Of a DNA stretch of 64,000 nt, positions 51,032-60,567 are shown piece after piece. Source of the stretch: FEN-1297 sp963787005 (GTDB taxonomy: Bacteria > Bacteroidota > Ignavibacteria > Ignavibacteriales > Ignavibacteriaceae); contig CAWBBX010000101.1 of assembly GCA_963787005.1 (NCBI GenBank), positions 14,278-78,277 on the forward strand, read 5' to 3'. The first letter of the stretch is position 1, and the number at the start of each line of letters is the position of its first letter. The notes beneath the pieces were generated by a model that was not told where the DNA came from, did not search any database, and saw nothing but the letters and a program-made list of their open reading frames with translations. The position numbers and the translations under genes are program-made.

Positions 51032-52261
51032 ATGAATGAATTAATAGAAAAATACGTAAAGCTTGTTCTTTCGATCGGGCAGATCGATCCCGATTACGTC
51101 GACGCGTATTATGGACCTGCTAAATGGAGCGCCGAAACATCTCAGCGTTCAAACGACAAAGAGTTTTCAATTAAAAAACTTATCGATGAAGCGAATGATA
51201 TTATTGATAGCCTGGACAATATTAAATACGGAAAAGAACGCAGTTTAGAAGCGCTCCGCTTAAAGTTTTTTAAGAAACAAATGACCGCCGTTAAGGGAAG
51301 ACTTTTTATGCTCGGCGGAAGTTCGTATTCGTTCGACGAAGAAAGCAGGATGCTATACGACGCAACAGCCCCGACATATCCCGAGGAATATTTCAAATCC
51401 GTTCTTAACAAAATGGATCTGCTGCTGTCCGGCGGCGGCAATCTCATCGACAAGCTTGAGGATTTCAGAAAATCGTTTACCATCCCGAAAGATAAAGTTT
51501 CCGATGTATTCAACGCGGCAATAGACGAGTGCAGAAGAATTACGCAGAAGTACATTCCGCTGCCCGCGAACGAAAGTTTTCGCCTAGAGTACGTAACGGA
51601 TAAGCCGTGGAGCGGGTACAACTGGTACAAAGGAAATTCATTCAGCTTAATACAAGTAAATTTAGATCTGCCGATCTTTATAGAACGAGCGGTGGAGCTT
51701 GCCGCGCACGAAGGATATCCGGGTCATCATGTTTATAATTCTCTTCTCGAAAAAGAAATGGTAAATAAAAAAGAGTGGCTCGAGTTTACAGTGTACCCGT
51801 TATTCAGTCCGCAGTCGCTCATCGCGGAAGGAACCGCCAACTACGGCGTAAAGATGTCAATGCCCGGAGAGTCGAGGATTGATTTCGAAAAAGAAGTACT
51901 GTTCCCTATTGCAGGCCTCGATCCTGCCGAAGCCGGAAGATATTATGAGATTCTTGAATTGACCGAAAAAATAAGCTATGCCGGTAACGAGGCCGCGAGA
52001 AATTATCTCGACGGAAAATGGAGCGGCAGAAAAACTGCCGATTGGCTTATCGAGTACGGCCTTATGTCGCCCGAAAGAGCTGCTCAACGTTTGAAGTTTA
52101 TAGAAAAATACCGAAGCTACGTTATAAATTATAACCTCGGACAGGATATAATAAAATCTTATATTGAAAAAGCTCTTCCCGAAAAAAACAGTTCGGCCGA
52201 AAAGTGGAAAAAGTTTAGATATATTATTTCAACTCCGCAAACGCCGTCGGGACTTATGTAA
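51032..52261 (+). CDS. DUF885-like metallopeptidase
   Basis: The zinc-site helix ELAAHEGYPGHHVYNSLLEK (about 227-246) has the HExxxHH-like arrangement of the DUF885 family, and a downstream SLIAEGTANYG supplies the third ligand Glu. At 409 aa it is shorter than the usual 550-600 aa lipoprotein forms and lacks a signal peptide, so it should be cytoplasmic. Known DUF885 members cleave small peptides or tripeptides; no substrate can be assigned here. It follows the small membrane-protein gene by 17 bp. Confidence 0.8.
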   Translation: MNELIEKYVKLVLSIGQIDPDYVDAYYGPAKWSAETSQRSNDKEFSIKKLIDEANDIIDSLDNIKYGKERSLEALRLKFFKKQMTAVKGRLFMLGGSSYSFDEESRMLYDATAPTYPEEYFKSVLNKMDLLLSGGGNLIDKLEDFRKSFTIPKDKVSDVFNAAIDECRRITQKYIPLPANESFRLEYVTDKPWSGYNWYKGNSFSLIQVNLDLPIFIERAVELAAHEGYPGHHVYNSLLEKEMVNKKEWLEFTVYPLFSPQSLIAEGTANYGVKMSMPGESRIDFEKEVLFPIAGLDPAEAGRYYEILELTEKISYAGNEAARNYLDGKWSGRKTADWLIEYGLMSPERAAQRLKFIEKYRSYVINYNLGQDIIKSYIEKALPEKNSSAEKWKKFRYIISTPQTPSGLM

Positions 52262-52313
52262 AGAGCGTCTTGATATTAATTACGTAATTGCCGTATAATT
52301 AAAAAACTTTTTT

Positions 52314-53468
52314 ATGGCAAAAAATATAACGACCGACTCGACGATAAAATTTTTTGTTACGGTAATCGGTATAGCCGTCATAGCCCTTATACTCCGCGAG
52401 CTTGCTCATATCTTTATTCCGTTCGTTATAGCCTACCTGCTGTATTTTCTTTTTTCGCCTATGAATTCCTTCCTCGAGAAGGAAAAATTCCCGATGGGAC
52501 TTATAGTGCTTGCGGATATCCTGATCATCGCACTAATAACCTGGGGAATTTCATCTTTTATAATTGGTTCATTCTTAAGGTTCGGCGAACAGGTTCCCTT
52601 GTACGCCGATAAGCTGAACACTATAATCTCAGCGGCTTCCGTTTCTCTCGGCATTAACGATCCCTTCTTCAGAAATTTCTCGATACAGAAACTCATCGCC
52701 GGAATAGATTACCAGCTGCTCGCCGGCGGAATCTTTTCCTCCACATTTTCCATACTCGGGAACATCCTCTTCATACTGTTTTTCTTTATTTTCGTGGCTT
52801 CCGGACATAATACAATATACGAAGCCATAAAAAATCGCTACGTAATTAAAAAGGTGAAGCCGGAGCTGAAGAAGATCAAAAAGAAATACCAAAGTACAGA
52901 AACCGCGGTCGATACCGATCTCGATCAATGGATAAACGATAAGGTGAACATAGAAAGACAGAGCAAAGAAGAGAAGCTGGAGAAAACGTTCAGGGCAATT
53001 ACAGGACAAATTCAAAGATATATTATAATGAAGATCGCCGTCAATCTTTCCGCCGCGATTATTATAACGGTAGTGCTCGCTTTGTTCGGTATCGATTTCC
53101 CTATCATCTGGGGACTCTTCGCATTCCTATTCAACTTTATCCCCACTATCGGCTCGGCTATCGCACTGATACTGCCGACGCTAATGGCCTTGGTGCAATA
53201 CGAATCGATCGGCTACGCAGTATTGATCGCCGCGATCCTCGGCGGCATTCAAACCGTTTTCTTCAGCCTCATAGAGACGAGTCTGATCGGAAAACGACTT
53301 AACCTGAATCCGCTTTTAATACTTTTGTCGGTTTTGGTCTGGGGCTACATCTGGGGAGTTGTCGGTATGCTGCTTTCTGTTCCGCTTACCGCTATCATAA
53401 AAATAGTTATTTCGAATTCTAGTTCTAAGAACCTCAAATTCATTTCGGAGTTGATGGGCAAGGATTAA
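52314..53468 (+). CDS. AI-2E family (PerM-like) transporter
   Basis: 384-aa polytopic membrane protein: paired N-terminal helices (about 12-50, 58-80), a soluble segment, then C-terminal helices with the family patterns ALFGIDFPIIWGLFAFLFNF and IPTIGSAIALILPTLMALVQ and a final WGYIWGVVGMLLSVPLTAI. Members export autoinducer-2 or act as sodium/proton antiporters; neither is proven here. A charged stretch of about 50 residues (roughly 180-228) is unusually long and lysine-rich. The gene ends with a 4-bp tail-to-tail overlap with the DUF4922 gene. Confidence 0.9.
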   Translation: MAKNITTDSTIKFFVTVIGIAVIALILRELAHIFIPFVIAYLLYFLFSPMNSFLEKEKFPMGLIVLADILIIALITWGISSFIIGSFLRFGEQVPLYADKLNTIISAASVSLGINDPFFRNFSIQKLIAGIDYQLLAGGIFSSTFSILGNILFILFFFIFVASGHNTIYEAIKNRYVIKKVKPELKKIKKKYQSTETAVDTDLDQWINDKVNIERQSKEEKLEKTFRAITGQIQRYIIMKIAVNLSAAIIITVVLALFGIDFPIIWGLFAFLFNFIPTIGSAIALILPTLMALVQYESIGYAVLIAAILGGIQTVFFSLIETSLIGKRLNLNPLLILLSVLVWGYIWGVVGMLLSVPLTAIIKIVISNSSSKNLKFISELMGKD

Positions 53469-54496
53469 TCGGTCCGAAAGCTCATGTTTAATTCCTTCTT
53501 AAGACTCGCTTTTATGTATTCAAAATATTCCTTGCTTATTTCAACTTCTTTAAAGATCTCAACTATCTTATCAGAAGTGATCTTATTAAAATCTTCCTCA
53601 AGCGGAGTTATGCAGACACCGCCGATATCTACGGAAGCCGGACTGAGGAGTATCCTGTCATCGCCTTCGGCATAATAGTGCGAAGGCCTGTGTTTTTCTC
53701 TTAAGAAGATTATAACGCGCCACCCTGAACTATCGTAGTATAAAGAGAGTATGTTCATCATTGGCTCTTCGCCGGAGGAAAAAAGAGAAGCGTACAAGCC
53801 GTAAAAAACATCGAAGACCGAACCAATTTCGTCGGAGTCCGTTCCTTCTATGGATATATATCTTCTCAAACCGTCGTCGGTGCCGCATACGCTTAATGTC
53901 CTGCTTGAAAAAATTTCCTCACCATATTTTTTCTTCAGTCCTTCAAACTCCTTTTCGAAAGGCATGAAGTTCTTGTTCCCTGCCTGGAAATGAAGATGAT
54001 CGGGTGCCGAAGCGCCGCATTTGGGACCGTTATAAAAAACAGTATAGTATTTGCCCAGGTCTTTAGCGAATGAAAGAATTATCCCGAAGCTCTCTTTAAT
54101 ATTCTGCGGAAAATGATTTATGTTCGGCAAAGTAAAATGCTCGGGAAAGATCGGGAAAGGGTTACTGAGAATTAAATACTCCGTCTTGTAGGGAATTCCT
54201 TTTTGATCCGGCGGCAGGTTCTCATAGCAAAGGAAACATTTTCTTTCCTCGATCGATTTGGGATCGACCTTGGCCGCGCTCGATTTGATCCTGCCGGGAT
54301 TAAACTGCACTTTTATCTCGAACCCGTCGAATTTGAAGCTGCGGGCTTTTACCGTCTCGAGAGACTTGTATCCTACGTGAAGTTGTGTCCAGTTTTTCTT
54401 CTGCTCTTCTAATAGAATTCTGGCCGCACTTCCGAAGTCATTCTTTGAAATAAATTCTTCGGCAGCGGAGTTTGTAAATATTATATCGTCTATCAA
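53465..54496 (-). CDS. DUF4922 protein (HIT/GalT-like nucleotidyltransferase fold)
   Basis: The segment ERKCFLCYENLPPDQKGIPY (about 86-105) followed by LILSNPFPIFPEHFTLPN and GPKCGASAPDHLHFQAG (about 177-193) is typical of DUF4922 and places the HxH active-site pattern of GalT/HIT-type transferases in APDHLHFQ. Relatives such as GDP-hexose phosphorylases and ATP adenylyltransferases act on nucleotide sugars or dinucleotides. At 343 aa it is full length for the family. It lies downstream of a GT2, a GT4 and a SpoIID gene on the same strand, so a role in activated-sugar turnover for that cluster is inferred. Confidence 0.82.
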   Translation of the reverse strand: MIDDIIFTNSAAEEFISKNDFGSAARILLEEQKKNWTQLHVGYKSLETVKARSFKFDGFEIKVQFNPGRIKSSAAKVDPKSIEERKCFLCYENLPPDQKGIPYKTEYLILSNPFPIFPEHFTLPNINHFPQNIKESFGIILSFAKDLGKYYTVFYNGPKCGASAPDHLHFQAGNKNFMPFEKEFEGLKKKYGEEIFSSRTLSVCGTDDGLRRYISIEGTDSDEIGSVFDVFYGLYASLFSSGEEPMMNILSLYYDSSGWRVIIFLREKHRPSHYYAEGDDRILLSPASVDIGGVCITPLEEDFNKITSDKIVEIFKEVEISKEYFEYIKASLKKELNMSFRTD

Positions 54497-54552
54497 TTTA
54501 AAGTTTCCGGAATATTCTGAAATAATTTTCTGGTCCTTTCGGCATTAATGAG

Positions 54553-54580
54553 GTAGGGACAACTAATTAGTTGCCCCTGC
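54553..54580. repeat. Isolated GTAGGGACAACT-type palindrome
   Basis: GTAGGGACAACTAATTAG with TTGCCCCTGC closes as a palindrome. It is a diverged copy of element A of the 35-37 kb array (core TAATTA instead of CATG), and lies between the DUF4922 and GT2 genes, showing that element A also occurs alone. Confidence 0.65.
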
Positions 54581-54620
54581 AAAATACTCTACTGCTAATA
54601 TCGGAATTTTAATCAAACAA

Positions 54621-56090
54621 CTATACTTTTTCTTTGTTTAATTTCTGTCTCGCGAGTATCTCAATGCTTCTAACGCGGTCTTTGTAAAGATTGTTTGTAT
54701 TCTGCTTTTCAACCGACAGGGCAGCATCCGAGTTTCCTTCCCACCTTCTGCAGACATAGAGCGGCTCGTAAATTCTTCCTATCTGGTATTCGCGCGAGAA
54801 AGCGAGTCCGAGCGCATAATCTTCGCCGTAGCTTACATTGGGAATTTTTATATCTCTAAGAAGAGGCGTAAAGAAAGCCCTGGGCGCGCCTAGCCCGTTT
54901 ATCCTTATGGCATTGTTGCGGCCGTTGTCCGGCGTCCATTCCTTGTGGTCGATAATTCCCGGAGGAATTTCGTTGAGCTTGAAGTCGGTTAATTTGTACG
55001 TGCCGACAACCATCGCGCATTTTTCTTTTCTGAAAAGATCGATGATTTTCTGAAGTGTATTTTCGTCAATGTATATGTCGTCGCTGTCCAGCTGCACGGA
55101 ATATTTTCCGCAATTTTTGTGATGAGCGGCTTCGTTCCAGCATCCGCCTATTCCCAGGTCTTTCCGTTCGGGAATCAAGTGGATAACCCTGTCATCCTTC
55201 GCCGCAAATTCCTTGAGAATGCCGGCCGTGCCGTCGTCGGAATAATTATCGACAACTATAAGATTGAATTTAAAGTCGGTCTTCTGCGAAAGCACCGAAT
55301 TCACTGCGTCGGCGATGGTCTTCACCCTATTCTTAACGGGAATAATAACCGTCGCTTCATAATTATATTCGCCGCCGGGATCGGAAATCTCTTTGAACTT
55401 AGGTTCAAGGTAAGCGCCGATCTTCTTCAAATGTTCGGTCGCGGCTTTTTCCATTTCTACTTGGACTTCCCTGTTCTTGGGATTTACGTAATCAAAAAGC
55501 TTTTCGCCTGATTTTCTAACGTCTGTCTCAACAATGGTGTAAAGATATTCCGGTATCCTGAGCAAATTATGCGTACGGGAAATTCCCATCCTCATCGAAT
55601 AAAGTCCGGCGTACTTATAATTATTGTTGCCTTCCTTGATGAAATCCGCGAGCGCATGCTTCTTGATGAACAGGACCGGACCGAAGGCGAAATCATCGCG
55701 TATGCTGCCAACCTGGTAATCAATAACCGGGTGGCTGCTTCTTACGCCGCCCTTTATCTCGTAATAATCGGAATAAACTATTCCGGCATTAGTGTTATCC
55801 GCAAGGTATGAAAGTCTTTCCGGGGCGAACTGCCCGAATTCCACCAGCGTATCCTCGGTCAGGAATAAAGCATAATCGGTATTAGTCTTTTCATTAATTA
55901 ATTTGATTGTTTCGGTGCCGAAGATGGATCCGGTCTTCAAAAGTTCTGCGTTTTCTATTTTGGCCGCGTCATCAGACTGAGTTAACAGATATATTTTACC
56001 AACAAACTTCGATTCCGCGAGCTGATTTACCGTTTGTGCTGTATAACCGTGTCCGCCGAAAGGAAGAAAAGCAGTAATTTTTTTACTCAT
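54621..56090 (-). CDS. Glycosyltransferase with two tandem GT-A domains (GT2 family)
   Basis: 489 aa. The C-terminal GT2 domain (about 250-480) is canonical: ATVIIPVKNRVKTIADAVNS, NLIVVDNYSDDGT and the metal-binding QLDSDDIY. The N-terminal 230 residues follow the same alternating layout (TAFLPFGGHGYTAQTV, YALFLTEDTLVEF, YSDYYEI) but lack a clear DxD, so they look like a degenerate second GT-A domain. The ATG at 56088-56090 has a CGGAG ribosome site; the 17 residues before it do not fit a GT start. It is cytoplasmic and probably builds a cell-surface glycan with the neighbouring GT4. Confidence 0.88.
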   Translation of the reverse strand: MSKKITAFLPFGGHGYTAQTVNQLAESKFVGKIYLLTQSDDAAKIENAELLKTGSIFGTETIKLINEKTNTDYALFLTEDTLVEFGQFAPERLSYLADNTNAGIVYSDYYEIKGGVRSSHPVIDYQVGSIRDDFAFGPVLFIKKHALADFIKEGNNNYKYAGLYSMRMGISRTHNLLRIPEYLYTIVETDVRKSGEKLFDYVNPKNREVQVEMEKAATEHLKKIGAYLEPKFKEISDPGGEYNYEATVIIPVKNRVKTIADAVNSVLSQKTDFKFNLIVVDNYSDDGTAGILKEFAAKDDRVIHLIPERKDLGIGGCWNEAAHHKNCGKYSVQLDSDDIYIDENTLQKIIDLFRKEKCAMVVGTYKLTDFKLNEIPPGIIDHKEWTPDNGRNNAIRINGLGAPRAFFTPLLRDIKIPNVSYGEDYALGLAFSREYQIGRIYEPLYVCRRWEGNSDAALSVEKQNTNNLYKDRVRSIEILARQKLNKEKV

Positions 56091-56253
56091 TTTTACTCCG
56101 ATGTTTAACATTTTGCACTTAAAATTTAACCATATTGGCAAGAAGATACAAAAAAGCTAAAATGCAATAGAAACCGGTATTTTGATGATAGGAAGAGGTT
56201 TTTAAATGTGTGTTAACCAACAGATCGGCGGTTTTTCTTATGGGGAGCCGTCT

Positions 56254-57366
56254 TTATTTTTTTATAATCTCCCCGTAAAAATCCAGCACACGGTCGGTTA
56301 GCATTTTAATATCAAACATTTCCACGGCTCTTTTTCTGGCCTCCGCTGAAAATTTTTCCCTCATGGAAAGATTGTTGATCAGTATTTCAAGCTTAGCCGC
56401 CAAATCTTCGGCGTTCTTATTTTTAAATAATAATGATGTCACACCGTCAACCGCTATATCCAGAACTCCGTCCGAATCGGAACATACGGAAGGTCTGCCC
56501 ATCGACAACGCTTCCGCCAATGCAATACCGAAAGCCTCGGCGTGCGAAGGGAATACGAAAATATCTATCGCCGCCAGTACATTCGGAGTATCGATCCGAT
56601 AGCCCGCAAAGATAATGTTTCCTAGCCGGTAAGATTCCGCCAGCTTCTTTATCGATTCGGCGTAATTATCTTCTCCCCTGCTCGCTTCACCCACAATAAT
56701 AAATTTAAGTCCGGGATATTCCTCATTTAAAATTTTAGCCGCGGTAAGGAATTCTTCATGGCCCTTGCCGGGACTAAATCTTGCCACCATCCCTATAAGT
56801 AATTCTTCTTTTTTGATACCGAATTCTTCTCTTACCTCATTACCTTTGGCTATTTCCGGGTTAAATTTTCCGGTATCTATTCCGTTGTGAAGAAGCTTTA
56901 TCTTATCCTCGGTAAGCGGACAAGTATCGAGCAGGTTCTTCTTTATAACGCTGCTGATGGCCAGCGCCGCGGTAACCCTGTTGTAAAGCCAGCGGTGCAG
57001 CTTATCCTTTTTAACTATAAAAGAGCCGACCTGCTTTGTCATCACCAAAGGAATGCCCCGTCCAAGAAGTTTTAAAGCGGGTACGATTATCCAAAGATCC
57101 TTGGAGGCCTGCGTGTGCACAAGATCGTATTTTCCGCGCCTTAAGATGGAAAACAATTTTAATATTCCGAAAGGATGAACGTAGCCTGATGCTTTAAGAG
57201 GATGAATAATAAGTCCGATGTTGTTGGCTTCAATGTGTATCCGCGAGTCGGCGGCACAGAGAAGCTCCACCGAAATATTCTTTTGAAGAAGCTGCTTCAC
57301 TGCGGTAAGAGTATACATCTCCATTCCGCCCCAGCTTTTCGATAGACATGAATAAAGTATCTTCAA
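56254..57366 (-). CDS. GT4-family glycosyltransferase
   Basis: GT-B fold enzyme of 370 aa. The N-terminal acceptor domain starts SCLSKSWGGMEMYTLTAVKQ with the glycine-rich loop; the C-terminal donor domain has IGMVARFSPGKGHEEFLTAA and the nucleotide-sugar motif FPSHAEAFGIALAEALSMGR with the conserved ExxxxxxxE pair. It transfers a sugar from a nucleotide donor with retention. Its ATG overlaps the end of the SpoIID gene by 4 bp, so the two are coupled, and the GT2 gene follows 163 bp downstream. Confidence 0.93.
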   Translation of the reverse strand: MKILYSCLSKSWGGMEMYTLTAVKQLLQKNISVELLCAADSRIHIEANNIGLIIHPLKASGYVHPFGILKLFSILRRGKYDLVHTQASKDLWIIVPALKLLGRGIPLVMTKQVGSFIVKKDKLHRWLYNRVTAALAISSVIKKNLLDTCPLTEDKIKLLHNGIDTGKFNPEIAKGNEVREEFGIKKEELLIGMVARFSPGKGHEEFLTAAKILNEEYPGLKFIIVGEASRGEDNYAESIKKLAESYRLGNIIFAGYRIDTPNVLAAIDIFVFPSHAEAFGIALAEALSMGRPSVCSDSDGVLDIAVDGVTSLLFKNKNAEDLAAKLEILINNLSMREKFSAEARKRAVEMFDIKMLTDRVLDFYGEIIKK

Positions 57367-58715
57367 TATATTCTTTTCAGCTTCGCGTTCTTAAAATAAT
57401 GAAGCAGAATCTCGTCGAACTGGTAGCCTCTCGCGGCCATGACAGCGGCGCCTATCTGGCAGAGTCCAACGCCGTGTCCCCAGCCCGCGCCTCTCAGAAT
57501 AAATTTTTGAGGCACGCCTTTAATCTCATCCGACTTCTCAACCATAAACGCCGAGCTGTATAGATGGCTCTGCGAGAGTATGCGTCTTATCTCCAGTTCC
57601 TTGCCGATGATTAATGTTTTCTTCGATCCCACTATCTTTAATTTAATTAGCCGGGCTGAGTTTCCTCTTTGTACGGGGATGAGGTCCAGGATGTCGCCGA
57701 AATCGAATTCCGATTTTCCGTTGATGAGGCCTGCTATCTGCGCCTGCGAATATTCAACGGTCCACCTGAAGAAATCCGTTGTTTCCTGGTCGAAGTCCGG
57801 AAGTACCTGAGAGAGTATCTTTTTATCACTTGTGTTGCAGAATGACGATGGATTTCCGGCTATCCATTTCCTCGCATTTGCCTCTATCTTAAAATCGGTG
57901 TTGAAAGATTCGGCTCCGAATTTATAATCGACAACAGAAGTGAGGTAAGGATATTCGACGGGCTCCCATACGTTTTCGAACGATTCGGAGATGCCGCCGC
58001 ACGATTTTGAGTAGCGCGCGTCGCAAATCATGTCCGAGCTGGTAAGTACTACCCCGGCCGTCTGTTTAACCGCCTGCCTGGCTACGTCGGTAAAAACTTT
58101 TGTGACACCCTGGTAGCGCTGGCAGTGGTCGTCGGCGCACACTTCGAACAGTTTATGGTCTTCTCGATCGTACCATTTAATATATTCTTCACCGGATTCA
58201 TGAATCGTTGAGTATCCGAGGTTCTTAGTCTTAAGTGTCTTTGATTTTTCGATCTGCGCGAGCAGCCAGCTGCGCGAAATTATGGAGTGCGCCTTTAAAA
58301 GCTGAAGAGAAGACTTGGCGCTCATCTCCGATGATATCACGCTCACTAGATAGTTTTCGATCGGGATGAGATTTATCGCGACTATCTTATCGCCGTCTTT
58401 CAGCAGCTTAAGCGATCCCCTGAAACGCTCTTTCTCTTTTCTTTCCCAGTGAAACTTTACGCCGATGGTTACGTCTCTAAGGACGAAAGACTCGGCTTCA
58501 AAGTCCTGCGGTTCGAAAGTTATCTCGTCCGATATCTCTATCTTCTCGGTATCCTTGCGGCAGATTATCCGGTCATCGGCAATCTCCGCGCTGTAAACAC
58601 CGCTGAACGTACCGTGCATTCCGAAGCTTTTAAAGTCGCCGTGCAGCTCGAAGTCGATTTTCTTCTCGGTAAAGATACCTACGCTGATATCGGGTTCTTT
58701 TTTTATTGTAAGCAT
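57363..58715 (-). CDS. SpoIID/LytB domain protein
   Basis: The SpoIID/LytB signature appears as YLVSVISSEMSAKSSLQLLK, AHSIISRSWLLAQ, CDARYSKSCGG and the C-terminal GAGWGHGVGLCQIGAAVMAA. SpoIID proteins are peptidoglycan lytic transglycosylases acting on denuded glycan; LytB modifies an autolysin. Here no signal peptide is found with the preferred ATG (58713-58715), nor convincingly with an upstream in-frame start, which is odd for a wall-acting enzyme. The cytoplasmic location and the 4-bp overlap with a glycosyltransferase gene suggest another substrate. An N-terminal beta-rich extension of about 90 aa is unassigned. Confidence 0.87.
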   Translation of the reverse strand: MLTIKKEPDISVGIFTEKKIDFELHGDFKSFGMHGTFSGVYSAEIADDRIICRKDTEKIEISDEITFEPQDFEAESFVLRDVTIGVKFHWERKEKERFRGSLKLLKDGDKIVAINLIPIENYLVSVISSEMSAKSSLQLLKAHSIISRSWLLAQIEKSKTLKTKNLGYSTIHESGEEYIKWYDREDHKLFEVCADDHCQRYQGVTKVFTDVARQAVKQTAGVVLTSSDMICDARYSKSCGGISESFENVWEPVEYPYLTSVVDYKFGAESFNTDFKIEANARKWIAGNPSSFCNTSDKKILSQVLPDFDQETTDFFRWTVEYSQAQIAGLINGKSEFDFGDILDLIPVQRGNSARLIKLKIVGSKKTLIIGKELEIRRILSQSHLYSSAFMVEKSDEIKGVPQKFILRGAGWGHGVGLCQIGAAVMAARGYQFDEILLHYFKNAKLKRIY

Positions 58716-58894
58716 TAATTTCCCGCGTGAGGCAAATGCCTCAATAATCAAATTTGTTAATAATTCGGACTGAAATATAAGAATTAAACCGCACAAATTG
58801 TAAGCTACTTAGACGGATGCAATTGGGAATTCTGCAGGAATCTTTTTAATTTTAGTTAATAATCTTGTATAAATATTAAACAGTATCTCTTTTT

Positions 58895-59818
58895 ATGAAA
58901 AAATCAGTGACAAAAACAGTTAATATAATAGGTTTTCCGATGGATCTGGGGGCAGGAAGAAGGGGCGTAGATATGGGTCCCTCAGCCGTAAGAATAGCCG
59001 GGCTAAGGGCTAAGCTCGAACGACTCGGCTACAAAGTTGAGGACAGCGGCGACGTCTTCATCCAAATAATAGAAAAACAAAGAATTACAAATCACAAGCT
59101 GAAATATATAAACGAGATTATTAAAACCTCGAAGACTCTAGCGGGCAAAGTCGAAAAAGTTCTCGACAAAGGTCAATTCCCTCTGTGCGTCGGCGGCGAT
59201 CACTCGATGGCCATCGGAAGCATAGCCGGCATCTCATCTTACTGCAGAAGAAATAAACTGAAACTCGGCGTTATCTGGATAGACGCGCACGCCGATATGA
59301 ACACGGACGATACAACCCCTTCCGGCAACATCCACGGTATGCCCCTGGCGGCGGCGCTGGGATTGGGGAACGAAAGACTCGTCAACTTTTACGATTTCGC
59401 ACCTAAGCTGAAGCCCGAAAACTGTGCGATAATCGGCATAAGAAGCATCGATCCGCAGGAAAGAGAAACAATAAAAAAATTAAATATGTCCGTCTATACG
59501 ATGACGGATATCGACAAGCTGGGCATTCACAGGATTATATCGAAAGTGCTGAAACAGTTCAGGGAAAAAGTTGACCACATACACGTCAGCTTTGATCTCG
59601 ACAGCGTGGACCCCGCCGTAGCTCCCGGCGTAGGAACTCCCGTCCCGGGCGGACTCAGCTACAGGGAAGCTCATCTTATAATGGAGTCAATAGCCGACTG
59701 CGGCTGCATGTCGTCTCTCGAGATCACGGAAGTAAATCCCATACTCGACAGCAAGAACAAGAGCGCAATACTGGCATCCGATCTTATCGCATCCAGCATG
59801 GGTAAAAGAATACTTTAA
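58895..59818 (+). CDS. rocF: Arginase
   Basis: Binuclear manganese hydrolase turning arginine into ornithine and urea. The ureohydrolase motifs CVGGDHSMAIGS (first His ligand), WIDAHADMNTDDTTPSGNIH (Asp/His ligands and the arginase-type substrate loop) and SFDLDSVDPAVAPGVGTPVP are intact; the last favours arginase over agmatinase. At 307 aa it is normal. It is divergent from the SpoIID cluster and stands alone, so catabolism of arginine or polyamine precursor supply are both possible. Confidence 0.95.
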   Translation: MKKSVTKTVNIIGFPMDLGAGRRGVDMGPSAVRIAGLRAKLERLGYKVEDSGDVFIQIIEKQRITNHKLKYINEIIKTSKTLAGKVEKVLDKGQFPLCVGGDHSMAIGSIAGISSYCRRNKLKLGVIWIDAHADMNTDDTTPSGNIHGMPLAAALGLGNERLVNFYDFAPKLKPENCAIIGIRSIDPQERETIKKLNMSVYTMTDIDKLGIHRIISKVLKQFREKVDHIHVSFDLDSVDPAVAPGVGTPVPGGLSYREAHLIMESIADCGCMSSLEITEVNPILDSKNKSAILASDLIASSMGKRIL

Positions 59819-60037
59819 TAGCGCCGCGTCACATTCCTTTTAATCTCTCCGTTTGAGTATTACACGGATAATTAGTAATTATACTTAGAGCCTCCGTGCA
59901 TTAGTGGCGGCCAGTATCCTTAATATTAATATCACCGGCTACAAAGTCACTAAGCAATACAATTAATCTTGAGCAATATCATACTTTCATAAACGGGGTT
60001 AACTTAAATTCCACTTAAACATTCTTTAAAGGATAAC

Positions 60038-60550
60038 GTGCGGAAACAAGTCCCTATAATTATATACATTCTTACGTTTCTGGCATTCTCAATGTTTTTG
60101 AAACTGACCGGAATTATAGATTTCGACAATACGGAGGTATTCGGTTACGCTTTTCTTTTTTACGGAATAAGTACGGTGTATATGTCTCTCGGGAAGAATA
60201 AGGGAATCAGCGTCTTCCTCGGGTCGGCGGTCTTCTCCGTCGGCATAGTAATGCTGATTGTTTCCGGGTTCGACATTCTTCAGCCTTCGACTATTTATTT
60301 CCCGTCGTTTCTTTTTATACTGGGCATAGGAAGCTTCATGCTGTATATTGACAAAACCGAGGACAAGATTTTCCTGTTGATATCGGTTATCTTTTTTATT
60401 CTCGGCTTGATCTTCACGTTTACGCAGGGCTCGCCGGATATTGCATCTTTTATCGACTCAATAGAAAAAATAATTTTAAATTACTGGGAGGTTATACTTC
60501 TCTCGCTATTAGTTCTGTTGCTGCTTAATAGAGATAAAAAAGAAGATTAA
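60038..60550 (+). CDS. Membrane protein of unknown function (LiaF/DUF5668-like)
   Basis: 170 aa with six short hydrophobic segments (about 8-22, 32-50, 58-76, 85-100, 110-127, 148-164) and a charged end. The pattern of paired short helices with Gly-Ile-rich turns resembles the N-terminal part of LiaF/LiaI-type stress proteins, but I cannot confirm the family. It starts at GTG (60038-60040) after AAAGGA. It is convergent with the anti-sigma gene and has about 220 bp of empty DNA upstream. Confidence 0.7.
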   Translation: MRKQVPIIIYILTFLAFSMFLKLTGIIDFDNTEVFGYAFLFYGISTVYMSLGKNKGISVFLGSAVFSVGIVMLIVSGFDILQPSTIYFPSFLFILGIGSFMLYIDKTEDKIFLLISVIFFILGLIFTFTQGSPDIASFIDSIEKIILNYWEVILLSLLVLLLLNRDKKED

Positions 60551-60567
60551 CATGAAGAAAAATTTTC

